A DNA stretch of 64,000 nucleotides from Chitinophagales bacterium (lineage in GTDB: Bacteria; Bacteroidota; Bacteroidia; Chitinophagales; CAIODY01): assembly GCA_947449695.1 (NCBI GenBank), contig CANFST010000001.1, positions 1-64,000 of the forward strand. Direction: 5' to 3'. The position numbers and the translations under genes are program-made. Positions 1 through 6,043 of the stretch are shown here, one piece after another. How positions within the stretch are numbered: the stretch's first letter is position 1; every line of letters begins with the position of its first letter. Under the pieces are notes generated by a model. The model worked only from the letters and a program-made list of their open reading frames with translations, did not search any database and was not told where the DNA came from.

Positions 1-8
1 AAACATTT

Positions 9-34
9 GATGCCGATGGCATCTTTTCTTTTAC
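9..34 (+). terminator. possible terminator of a gene left of the window
   Basis: A six-base-pair stem GATGCC/GGCATC closes a three-base loop at 9-23 and is followed by a T-rich run (TTTTCTTTT). Read rightwards this fits an intrinsic terminator for a gene ending before the window. The stem is short, so the call is tentative. Confidence 0.35.
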
Positions 35-50
35 CTACAATTTGAAACAA

Positions 51-88
51 AAAAAATCCACCGCTTCTTGCAAAACGATGGATTTTTT
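51..88 (-). terminator. bidirectional hairpin terminator below the 203-880 gene
   Basis: The arms AAAAAATCCA (51-60) and TGGATTTTTT (79-88) are perfect reverse complements around an 18-base loop. On the minus strand the stem ends in a T run, as expected for an intrinsic terminator of the leftward gene that ends at 203. The symmetry means it could also stop rightward transcription. Confidence 0.6.
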
Positions 89-98
89 CTCCTTTAAA

Positions 99-177
99 AG
101 TTCGTCGAACTTTTAGTAATTAGAAGTAACCAACTTCGAAAAATCAAGACCGCTGATTGGCACAAGTTCGACGAACT
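99..177 (+). repeat. palindromic 80-bp element, copy 1
   Basis: Outer arms AGTTCGTCGAACTT (99-112) and its exact reverse complement (164-177) enclose about 51 bases. Each arm is itself a near-palindrome. A related element lies at 1432-1511 in inverted orientation: the arms differ at one base, and the interior shares blocks such as TTAGTAATTA, GTAA and AATCA when one copy is reversed. The pair brackets the gene at 203-880. The function is unknown; a recombination site, REP-like element or MITE remnant are possible. Confidence 0.7.
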
Positions 178-202
178 AATACATCCTACTTTTATTCTCC
201 TA

Positions 203-880
203 CTAATTGATAGTGGTATCAAATGAGTCGCTCCACGGACCTTCTTGATTTTTACCATTCACCCAGCAGGCAAAGCCCCATATATGCTGCCCCTTCATGC
301 TTGGGTCAAAGGTAAATTGCAAAGGGTTTTTGCTACTGTAAGCACACAGGTTACATTGCTCCACCTTGGTTGGCGCAGTAGCACCTATCATGTACACATA
401 CTTACAATTTGCCACCCCACTAGGTTTGCCACGGCTGCTGCTGCCATCAGCCCTTGGCGGCTGTTTGTAAAACAACTCCACTACCCCATTGCCTGGTGCT
501 TTTATCATAATCACTGGTGCATCAGCAGGTGCAGGCACAGGCGTTTTGATGGCTTTGTGAGGGTTTACACCACATTGTTGCTTGTTGGCATCCGTCATGG
601 TGGTGTTTTGCTGAATCTGACTTTGAATAAACGGACGTAGCTTTGCCTCAAAAGCCTTACGGGCTGCATTTTTAGCGGTTCGCTGCGCTTGTGTGGAATT
701 CTTCCGCTCTTTACACACAATCAAAGCAGCAGTCCAGGCTGCCTGCAAAGGCGTTAGAGCGGTTAACAATACTAAGGTGATGCCCCATGCCACCTGATTG
801 GCTGTGCAGAGGCTGATTAAGTTTGACTGAAAAGTATCAAACTTCAAATCGTTTGACGGAATTACATCATGTTTTTTCAT
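203..880 (-). CDS. conserved Bacteroidota protein of unknown function with FN3-like C-terminus
   Basis: This 225-residue protein has no assigned function. Residues about 30-55 are hydrophobic (VAWGITLVLLTALTPLQAAW) and are followed by a basic, alanine-rich helical stretch (about 58-90). A proline-rich linker (PVPAPADAPV) then leads to a C-terminal domain of about 100 residues whose pattern (GVVELFYKQP, KPSGVANCKYVY, GQHIWGFACWVN, EGPWSD) fits a fibronectin type III-like beta sandwich. I recognise the overall architecture as an unannotated family that recurs in many copies in Bacteroidota genomes; this is from memory, without a search. The gene stands alone, ends at a hairpin terminator and sits between two copies of a palindromic element. 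Start chosen at the ATG giving MKKHDVIP. Confidence 0.75.
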   Translation of the reverse strand: MKKHDVIPSNDLKFDTFQSNLISLCTANQVAWGITLVLLTALTPLQAAWTAALIVCKERKNSTQAQRTAKNAARKAFEAKLRPFIQSQIQQNTTMTDANKQQCGVNPHKAIKTPVPAPADAPVIMIKAPGNGVVELFYKQPPRADGSSSRGKPSGVANCKYVYMIGATAPTKVEQCNLCAYSSKNPLQFTFDPSMKGQHIWGFACWVNGKNQEGPWSDSFDTTIN

Positions 881-934
881 GACTTTGAAAATTTAAATTG
901 TTTAATAAAATTATTGTAGCAGTTGTAGCATTAG

Positions 935-1238
935 TCAACTTGTTCTTTTAATAGTAAAGCCTACTTTGAAAAAGGGTAAATCGTTTTTATTTTCTATCCA
1001 ATCATTTTTATTTTCTATCCAATCAATTTGATTTTCTATCCTATCAATTTGATTTTCTATCCCATCAATTTTATTTTCTATCCCATCATTTTGATTTTCT
1101 ATCCCATCAATTTGATTTTCCTTCCTATCGTTTTGATTTTCTATCCTATCAATTTGATTTTCCTTCTTTTAAAATTGAAAAAACCTTTTTTAAAACTGCT
1201 TTATTATTTAAAAGAACTTTGCTAAACCATTTGCACAT
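935..1238 (-). pseudogene. possible frameshifted small coiled-coil protein
   Basis: On the minus strand an ATG at 1238 opens a frame (MCKWFSKVLLNNKAVLKK...) that stops at 1149, just inside the 21-bp repeat. Shifting one base gives a second frame, stop-free from 1168 to the TGA at 935-937 but with no start codon. It encodes about eight heptads of the form I-E-N-x-I-D-x, a pattern with isoleucines spaced 4 and 3 residues apart as in a parallel coiled coil. Joined by one frameshift these would make a protein of about 100 residues. It may instead be a chance frame through a non-coding repeat. Confidence 0.35.
984..1170. repeat. 21-bp tandem repeat, about 9 units
   Basis: The word TTTTCTATCC (or TTTTCCTTCC) recurs at 990, 1011, 1032, 1053, 1074, 1095, 1116, 1137 and 1158, exactly 21 bases apart, alternating with ATCAATTTGA-like spacers. 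Because 21 is seven codons, every frame is a heptad repeat; the minus-strand frame spells I-E-N-Q-I-D-R. Copy number may vary between strains. Confidence 0.9.
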
Positions 1239-1298
1239 TTGCTGATGTAAAATTGATAGCAGAAAAACCCCTTACTGAAAATACTTTCTGACCTGCAC

Positions 1299-1323
1299 TT
1301 TTTGCCCTCTGAGTTGCACTTTT
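1299..1323 (+). repeat. 25-bp direct repeat, copy 1
   Basis: A 25-base word built around GCCCTCTGAGTTGCAC and ending in TTTT is repeated without mismatch at 1518-1542, 219 bases away; both copies run into a G run. A partial third copy (GAGTTGCA followed by GGGGG) lies just downstream at about 1331-1347. The two full copies flank the palindromic element 1432-1511. Confidence 0.8.
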
Positions 1324-1431
1324 GGGGGTGTGAGTTGCAGTGGGGGAAAAAATACTTGCTTTGGTGAGTGTCCCCACTCTCCAAAATATTGCCTAAATCA
1401 TGATGTAAGTTTGTTAGCCGACAACCGATTA

Positions 1432-1511
1432 AGTTAGTCGAACTTACACCCATTAGAGGCATTGATTTATCAGTGATTGCTTACTGTTTAATTACTAAAG
1501 TTCGACTAACT
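1432..1511 (-). repeat. palindromic 80-bp element, copy 2 (inverted)
   Basis: Arms AGTTAGTCGAACTT (1432-1445) and its exact reverse complement (1498-1511) enclose 52 bases. The arm differs from that at 99-112 by one base. Reversed, the interior begins TTAGTAATTA and shares GTAA, AATCA and CT-ATKGG blocks with copy 1, so the two elements are homologous and inverted with respect to each other. Confidence 0.7.
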
Positions 1512-1517
1512 GAAAAT

Positions 1518-1542
1518 TTTTTGCCCTCTGAGTTGCACTTTT
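1518..1542 (+). repeat. 25-bp direct repeat, copy 2
   Basis: Second exact copy of the word at 1299-1323, here immediately right of palindromic element copy 2 and followed by GGGGGG. Confidence 0.8.
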
Positions 1543-1634
1543 AGGGGGGAACATGAAAGGGGAAAAATACCAACAAGTTTGTATTGACTTTTTGGTTGGG
1601 GAGAAGTTATCTTTACCGAAAATAATTGTTCTAA

Positions 1635-1883
1635 ATGTATAATACAATTCCTGACCAGTTAAGAAAATCAGCTATTGAAAGTGTATTCAGTACAAATACT
1701 TTTCAAACTTGTTGGAAGATTTGGAATCCTGAAATTAATCGGTTGTTGGGAAAAAACATTAGCGAAAATGATGTAATAAATTTAGGCGACCACTTATCGG
1801 ATATATTCAAATCTACTGGTGGGGGTGGAAGAGGACAAGGAGAATTATCAGCTGGTGGAACTGCTTGGGAATCTTTGGAATAG
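1635..1883 (+). pseudogene. N-terminal stump of a restriction endonuclease
   Basis: The frame encodes 82 residues and ends with GGGGRGQGELSAGGTAWESLE followed by TAG. A GRxQxxLSxGGxAWE segment is one I associate with the middle of large type II restriction endonucleases, where it is normally followed by more than 100 residues of nuclease domain (typically a VxWYLN stretch). Here the protein ends at that point, nine bases before the stop codon of the convergent Mrr gene. The most likely reading is a gene truncated when this region was assembled. An intact small protein is less likely. The family assignment rests on memory of the motif only. Confidence 0.55.
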
Positions 1884-1891
1884 TTTAGATG

Positions 1892-2710
1892 TTATTTATT
1901 GAGCTCAAAATTTTTAAACCATTCATCGTCAACCTTAATATACTCTTTCAATTCTACTTTTAATCCAAGATTTAATTCCTTAAGTTTTTCTGCTAACTTT
2001 TCTCCATCCATTAAATCTATTGCTGGTGCTCCATCTCTTGTTGCTTCTAAAATTGCATCTCTTGTAAATGATGCAGTAGTGATAAATAATCCTTTATCTG
2101 TTCTACCAACCATTGCTCCTCTAAAATCTCTAATTTCACTTGCTCCAACTTTTGATTTCGCCTTATATTTTTTGCATTGAAAAATAATATGAAAACTTAA
2201 AATTCCATTTATCTTAGCAATACCTCTTCCATCAATTCCACCATCACCAGTTCTTCCAGTTACTTCAACTTGAGTAAACCCTTTTTCTCTTAATACTCTT
2301 TGGATTAATCTTTCAAATGCAGCTGGGGATAAATTTTCGGTTATGACATTTATAACTTTTTCTTTCCAATTTTCTACTTCAATCAATTCTTCATTTACTT
2401 CATTTTCTAATTGTCTATCCCATTTAACTTTTATTGTTGTAAAATCTCCACTTGAACTAATTGCCCAAACACCTCTTTGAGAATTTTCTAAAAGTCCTTG
2501 ACTCTTTAGCATTGTTCTTACCCAAGCCATCTGATATTCAAATTCTGTTTGGTTAGTATCCTTATGCATTATGGTCAAAAGTTCATCAGACACTTTTAAA
2601 ATCTCAACAACTTTGTTGTTTATTTCTTCATTAGAACCAGAACCACCTAACTCTTGAAGTGCTTGTAAAACTGGTTTAAAAAAATATTCTCGTTTTGGAA
2701 ATTCGTTCAT
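1892..2710 (-). CDS. Mrr-type restriction endonuclease
   Basis: This is a 272-residue DNA endonuclease of the Mrr family. Residues 1-90 fit the Mrr N-terminal winged helix (PVLQALQELGG ... WAISSSG). The catalytic domain starts near 128 with SPAAFERLIQRVLREKGF (E133) and holds GDGGIDG (D160) and FQCKKY (Q178, K180), the D-x(n)-QxK active site of PD-(D/E)XK nucleases. Mrr proteins usually cut modified DNA (type IV), but Mrr-domain enzymes also act as type II partners of methyltransferases. It is read leftwards, divergent from the 64-residue gene at 2756, with a cytosine methyltransferase beyond. Whether it is the partner or an independent modification-dependent nuclease cannot be told from sequence. 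Confidence 0.85.
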   Translation of the reverse strand: MNEFPKREYFFKPVLQALQELGGSGSNEEINNKVVEILKVSDELLTIMHKDTNQTEFEYQMAWVRTMLKSQGLLENSQRGVWAISSSGDFTTIKVKWDRQLENEVNEELIEVENWKEKVINVITENLSPAAFERLIQRVLREKGFTQVEVTGRTGDGGIDGRGIAKINGILSFHIIFQCKKYKAKSKVGASEIRDFRGAMVGRTDKGLFITTASFTRDAILEATRDGAPAIDLMDGEKLAEKLKELNLGLKVELKEYIKVDDEWFKNFELNK

Positions 2711-2755
2711 GACTTTATTGAAAATAAATAATACTTTTGATGTAAATGAATAAAA

Positions 2756-2950
2756 ATGGACAACACAAAAGTATCAATTCTTTTCGGAGAAAATGAAGTT
2801 AAAGAGTATGAAGAGACAAAAAGTTTAGACAAAGTGAGGGACAATATTTCTTCTTATTCTTTTAACACAAAAGAAGAAAGGGAAGCATTTCAATTTGGAA
2901 TTCAAACTGCAATTGGTTGGCAGGATTTTATGATAATAGATAGTCAATGA
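2756..2950 (+). CDS. 64-residue protein between nuclease and methyltransferase
   Basis: A small acidic protein without signal peptide or membrane segment: it starts MDNTKVSILFGEN, has a helical middle (FNTKEEREAFQFGIQTA) and ends GWQDFMIIDSQ. I recognise no family with certainty, though the shape (strand, then NTKEExxAFxxG) recurs in short Bacteroidota proteins of unknown function. It is divergent from mrr with 45 bases between starts, where TACTTTTG (2732-2739) would serve as a -7 element. Its stop overlaps the methyltransferase stop by seven bases on the other strand. Its place suggests a role with the restriction-modification genes, for example as regulator or inhibitor, but this is inference. 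Confidence 0.65.
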   Translation: MDNTKVSILFGENEVKEYEETKSLDKVRDNISSYSFNTKEEREAFQFGIQTAIGWQDFMIIDSQ

Positions 2951-5172
2951 ATTGATTTCAAAATGCTTTTTGCTATGGCACTTGCAAAAAGAGGAGGCGT
3001 TGAATTAACAATAAGCTCTTTTTGTGAAAACATAGAATTCAACTTTTGAATTTTGTTCTGCTCTAATTCCCCTTGAAAAACAAAAGAATCATCAAAGGAT
3101 TGTAGTCTAGCCATTTCTCTTACGGTCAATGCTCGTGGACTTGAATAATGAATATAATCATCAGGTATTGTAAGTATAGTTGGGCTTTGAGAGTTTACCT
3201 TTAAGACATTATAATTTCTTTTGTCTGAATCTAATCCCATTTCAACTAATTCATCTTTAGCAAGTTCATAATTTCCAGTTTCCAAGATTATATCAAGTCG
3301 CTGTGTTACTTTTTCACTATGATTACTTGTTTTATGATTATGAAGAGGCGCAACAATGTGAGAGAATGTGTTTTCTAACTCCTCAAAATTTCTTACATAA
3401 AATGGATTTTTGGCATTCGCAAATCGACCATTCAGTCTTCCTTTTTTCGACCATTCGGCATAGGTTAATCCACCTTTCTCATCGGGCTTTCCATCTACAT
3501 TTCTTTTCTTTAACAAAGCTTTCATTTTCTCTGTTGAACCGTTGTATTTTGCTTTCAAATCAACTTGTTCGTAATTATATTTCTCATCGTCATTCCCTAC
3601 AAAATCCAAATCGTACAGAGCTTCAAATACGGTTACTTTTTCCTTGTCCGTAACAGTTGGAGGGACACCTTGAATAAGTTTTTGGTCTTTTCTACATCCA
3701 ATAAATAATACTCGTTCTCTGTTTTGAGGTACGCCATAATTAGAAGCTAATGCCACAAATGGTTTATCAATGTTGTATAACCGGATATGCGATAAAATTT
3801 CTTTAAACTCAACTTCTCGTTTATTCTTCTTCACAAAATCATTTAGCATACTCATACATTCATCAAATGAATATGAGTAGATTTCTAATGCTGAAATTAT
3901 TTCGTTGATTTCAATACTAAAAGATTGAGCAGGTTTTAAATTTTTGAATGCTTCGTTAATTCTATCGACAATATTTTCGGGTTCAATTGCAGTTAAAAAA
4001 TTATCAAAATCTCCTGCAAACAAATCGTTATCCAAGTCCGAAAAAGCTTTTTCGTGAATCACTTTTTTTCTTATGTAAGCTAATTCATTGCTACGTTTTA
4101 ATAGATTAAAACCATGGCGAATTGTGTTTATAGAAGAGTCAGTTTTACTAGTTTTATAATCAACAATTTTAGGAGTGAGAATTCTAAATTTGTTTTCTAC
4201 GGTTTGAATGTAACTATCTTTCAAAGTGTCAATTTGTTTTTCATTTGCTGATTCAAACTGCAATCGTTGATTGATGCAATCCAAAATAAATTGTTGTTGC
4301 TTCTCAACTTTTCGCAACTGTGCTACAAACTCTATTAGTTGGTGAAATTCTTTTAAGTCAACAATTGATTTGATTTCTTGCAAAATCATTTCCTTAATTT
4401 TACCTTCTTCTTTCGTCAAAATACCTTTCACATTTTCCATTACAAAATACTTTGGTCTTAACTGACGAATCACTTTTAGATAGTGTGCAAACAAATCATC
4501 CTTTTTGTCAAACTTCTTTCTCTTACCTGCTAAACTAAAGCTTTGGCATGGAGGACCTCCACAAACTACATCAACTTGTTTTCCGCTAAGTTTCTTTAAA
4601 AGATTATCTAAAAAATCTGGTTCTGTAATATCTTGTTTTATAAATGCTGCATCAAGCCCCAACTGATAGTTGTATCGGGCAAGGTGAGTAAGTTCACAAT
4701 TCTCATTAATATCGCTTCCGAGCAGAAATTCATAATAATGTTTGCCATGTTCCGCTTGTAAAAACCCTTCACTAAAGCCACCAGCTCCTGCAAATAAATC
4801 AATAAACGTTACTTTTTGTTTGCTTTCATATTTAACCTCATCTTCGCAAACAATATTTACGTCAGTATTTACTTTTCTGCTGCTAACTAAAGATTGGATT
4901 TTCTCTTTTATTTTCTTGTCGGTAAATTGAGAATGTGGTGCAGTATCAAAGTGTTTTTCAACTTCTTGTTTAAGAAAGTTCAAAAACTTATTAATAGAGA
5001 TATGGCTGTATTCACTACTCTTTACTTGTTGGTTTTTTGCGTCCCAATCTTTTCTTTTTATTTTTTCACCAGTAGCAACTTTAACTTGTACATCCTTTTT
5101 TCTTAGAACTAAATGAATTGGAAAGTTCTTGCTTTTATCTGCTTTATCGAGGTAAAATTTTACGTTTATCAT
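2944..5172 (-). CDS. C5-cytosine DNA methyltransferase with recombinase-like arm domain
   Basis: Methylates cytosine C5 in a DNA target. Numbered from the upstream ATG at 5262 (772 residues), the motifs are DLFAGAGGFSEG (I, about 155), GGPPCQSF (IV, catalytic C239), MENVKG (VI, about 275), QNRERVLFIG (VIII, about 513), RALTVREMARLQSF (IX) and the closing PPLFASAIAKSI (X). Between VI and VIII lies an insertion of about 190 residues, mostly helical and charged. Before motif I, residues 31-105 (MINVKFYLDKADKSK, ATGEKIKRKDWDAKNQ, INKFLNFLKQEVEK) look like the arm-type DNA-binding domain of Bacteroidota tyrosine recombinases. I chose the ATG at 5172 (742 residues) because that domain begins there and the stretch 5173-5215 is a cluster of ACGGACA repeats. 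Methyltransferase function is secure; the N-terminal domain is inference. Confidence 0.9.
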   Translation of the reverse strand: MINVKFYLDKADKSKNFPIHLVLRKKDVQVKVATGEKIKRKDWDAKNQQVKSSEYSHISINKFLNFLKQEVEKHFDTAPHSQFTDKKIKEKIQSLVSSRKVNTDVNIVCEDEVKYESKQKVTFIDLFAGAGGFSEGFLQAEHGKHYYEFLLGSDINENCELTHLARYNYQLGLDAAFIKQDITEPDFLDNLLKKLSGKQVDVVCGGPPCQSFSLAGKRKKFDKKDDLFAHYLKVIRQLRPKYFVMENVKGILTKEEGKIKEMILQEIKSIVDLKEFHQLIEFVAQLRKVEKQQQFILDCINQRLQFESANEKQIDTLKDSYIQTVENKFRILTPKIVDYKTSKTDSSINTIRHGFNLLKRSNELAYIRKKVIHEKAFSDLDNDLFAGDFDNFLTAIEPENIVDRINEAFKNLKPAQSFSIEINEIISALEIYSYSFDECMSMLNDFVKKNKREVEFKEILSHIRLYNIDKPFVALASNYGVPQNRERVLFIGCRKDQKLIQGVPPTVTDKEKVTVFEALYDLDFVGNDDEKYNYEQVDLKAKYNGSTEKMKALLKKRNVDGKPDEKGGLTYAEWSKKGRLNGRFANAKNPFYVRNFEELENTFSHIVAPLHNHKTSNHSEKVTQRLDIILETGNYELAKDELVEMGLDSDKRNYNVLKVNSQSPTILTIPDDYIHYSSPRALTVREMARLQSFDDSFVFQGELEQNKIQKLNSMFSQKELIVNSTPPLFASAIAKSILKSIH

Positions 5173-5175
5173 TTG

Positions 5176-5212
5176 ACGGACATTTTTACGGACACGGACA
5201 AATCTACGGACA
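5176..5212 (-). promoter_or_regulatory. four ACGGACA repeats at the methyltransferase start
   Basis: ACGGACA (TGTCCGT on the coding strand) occurs at 5176-5182, 5188-5194, 5194-5200 and 5206-5212, a 12-6-12 spacing that ends three bases before the chosen start codon. Such a cluster next to a gene with a likely DNA-binding N-terminus suggests an operator, possibly for autoregulation. If translation began at 5262 the repeats would encode VR-rich leader residues instead. Confidence 0.55.
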
Positions 5213-5311
5213 AAAATGAAATTGCAAAGTGTTCTGTAAAAAAAATCTTTAACATCCATCATTTTATTTAGTGAGTTCGCTAATTGAGGCGTTAAAGTTC
5301 ATATGCTCATT

Positions 5312-5460
5312 CCCAGTAAAAGCGAAGCTGATTTGTTGTTTCGAAGTTGCAGCAGAGCAATGCGTATAGCAACTTCGGAACTCCCTGATTCAAGATTTAT
5401 GAACCAAGCAATCACCAAGCTCAACGCTCATAAGCTATACTTCAGCTTGGCGATAACGGG
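5312..5460. repeat. structured repeat element C, copy 1
   Basis: A 150-bp imperfect palindrome. Outer arms run 5312-5331 and 5441-5460 (they share GCNAAGCTGA when one is reversed). Inside are two hairpins: 5339-5350 with 5369-5380 (11 of 12 pairs, stem around CGAAGTTGC) and 5415-5421 with 5444-5450 (CCAAGCT/AGCTTGG). The first 80 bases are about 75 percent identical to 5871-5954. The open frame 5303-5494 runs through this element and is not a gene. Bases 5263-5311 and 5461-5603 hold nothing else I can name apart from a TATTTTTG (5573-5580) that fits a -7 element. Confidence 0.65.
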
Positions 5461-5603
5461 GTCTTTGCGCCTTTGTGCGAAAAAAAATGATTAACAATGA
5501 TTAAAAAATCCATCTTCATCGTTTCGTTTTACAATTTAAAAACCACTGACGAACAATTGCTGATTAGTTCCTTATTTTTGCCTAACACTTATATAAACAG
5601 AAA

Positions 5604-5783
5604 ATGAAAAGAATAAAATTCTATTCCTCATTCGCCGAACAAAAAATTGAAGAAGCAAATGACTCACTAAAAATAAGTGATGCCGAACGCTTCAAGCAAA
5701 CCGTTGATTTAATCAAACGGGTATATGCCGATGAATTAAACAACTATATCCATTCAAACAGAATTAATTTTCAAAATAAATAA
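5604..5783 (+). CDS. 59-residue protein, partner of a truncated nucleotidyltransferase
   Basis: The frame from ATG 5604 to TAA 5781-5783 encodes 59 residues (MKRIKFYSSFAEQKIEE...), helical and charged with no signal peptide. A small protein starting with K-x-I-x-FY-xSF and carrying an E-rich helix and a DLIKRVY segment precedes nucleotidyltransferase genes in some Bacteroidota, which matches what follows here two bases after the stop. The pair looks like a two-gene module of the toxin-antitoxin or abortive-infection kind. The role of the small protein is not known to me. The upstream TATTTTTG at 5573-5580 could be its -7 promoter element. Confidence 0.65.
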   Translation: MKRIKFYSSFAEQKIEEANDSLKISDAERFKQTVDLIKRVYADELNNYIHSNRINFQNK

Positions 5784-5785
5784 GC

Positions 5786-5878
5786 ATGGATATTTTTTTA
5801 TACGAGCATACATTTATCTTACAACTACTACTTAAACATCAAGTAAAATTTATGTTGATTGGTGGTTATTCGCCGTAA
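5786..5878 (+). pseudogene. truncated nucleotidyltransferase
   Basis: Two bases after the 59-residue gene an ATG opens 30 codons encoding MDIFLYEHTFILQ... and ending KFMLIGGYSP. The segment VKFMLIGGYA is the start of the nucleotidyltransferase fold of AbiEii/MNT-type proteins, which normally continues with a DxD motif (GDMDLW or similar). Here it stops at the second glycine-tyrosine, exactly where repeat element C copy 2 begins (5871). The catalytic residues are therefore missing and the gene is dead. The truncation marks the junction of two DNA segments. Confidence 0.7.
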
Positions 5879-5954
5879 ACGCTAAGCTGTATTAGTTGTT
5901 GCGAAGCTGAAGCCGAGCATTTGAGTATAGCCGCTTCGTAACTGCTTGGTTCAA
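5871..5954. repeat. structured repeat element C, copy 2 (partial)
   Basis: Aligns with 5312-5393 at about 75 percent identity. It keeps the inner hairpin (GTTGCGAAGC 5898-5907 with GCTTCGTAAC 5933-5942, one mismatch) and the GAGCATTTGAGTATA-like loop. The right half of the element (the CCAAGCT hairpin and outer arm of copy 1) is absent. It begins inside the truncated nucleotidyltransferase and in the same orientation as copy 1. Confidence 0.65.
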
Positions 5955-6001
5955 AACAATTCAAATAATGTGGTTGATGGGCAGGTTTAAAGTTCGGTTG
6001 T

Positions 6002-6043
6002 TTTACAATACAGGAAACAAACATTTCATCAATTGCTGGTAAT
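6002..6043. repeat. 42-bp direct repeat, copy 1 (3' end of the LytTR gene)
   Basis: These 42 bases recur at 6578-6619 with two mismatches. In this copy they encode the last residues (YQQLMKCLFPVL and stop) of the leftward LytTR gene. Confidence 0.85.

Larger units (their letters stand above)
881..1634. other. 754-base intergenic region with repeats
   Basis: No intact gene is supported here. The stretch holds the 21-bp tandem repeat (984-1170), a possible frameshifted coiled-coil reading frame on the minus strand (935-1238), two copies of a 25-bp direct repeat, and the second 80-bp palindromic element (1432-1511). The open frames 1028-1225 (+) and 1208-1462 (-) are not convincing as proteins. 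Confidence 0.7.

Noticed and set aside
1028-1225. Plus-strand open frame with FYPINLI heptads
   Set aside because: It is only the 21-bp repeat read forwards, giving a uniformly hydrophobic, proline-periodic product with no plausible fold or homologue; the minus frame is the more protein-like.
1208-1462. Minus-strand 84-codon frame over the direct repeat
   Set aside because: The composition is irregular (many Cys, His, Phe), it crosses the 80-bp element arm and the 25-bp repeat, and no domain pattern is visible.
5262-5262. Upstream ATG as methyltransferase start
   Set aside because: The extra 30 residues (FVRRFVRVRKNVRQ) are produced by the ACGGACA repeats, and the conserved-looking domain begins at the internal ATG; kept only as an alternative.
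5303-5494. Plus-strand 63-codon frame
   Set aside because: It is the translation of repeat element C and shows no protein-like pattern.
99-5954. Canonical integron attC sites
   Set aside because: The arms of both element families lack the RYYYAAC and GTTRRRY boxes at the required ends, and no integron integrase is in the window; only the layout is similar.
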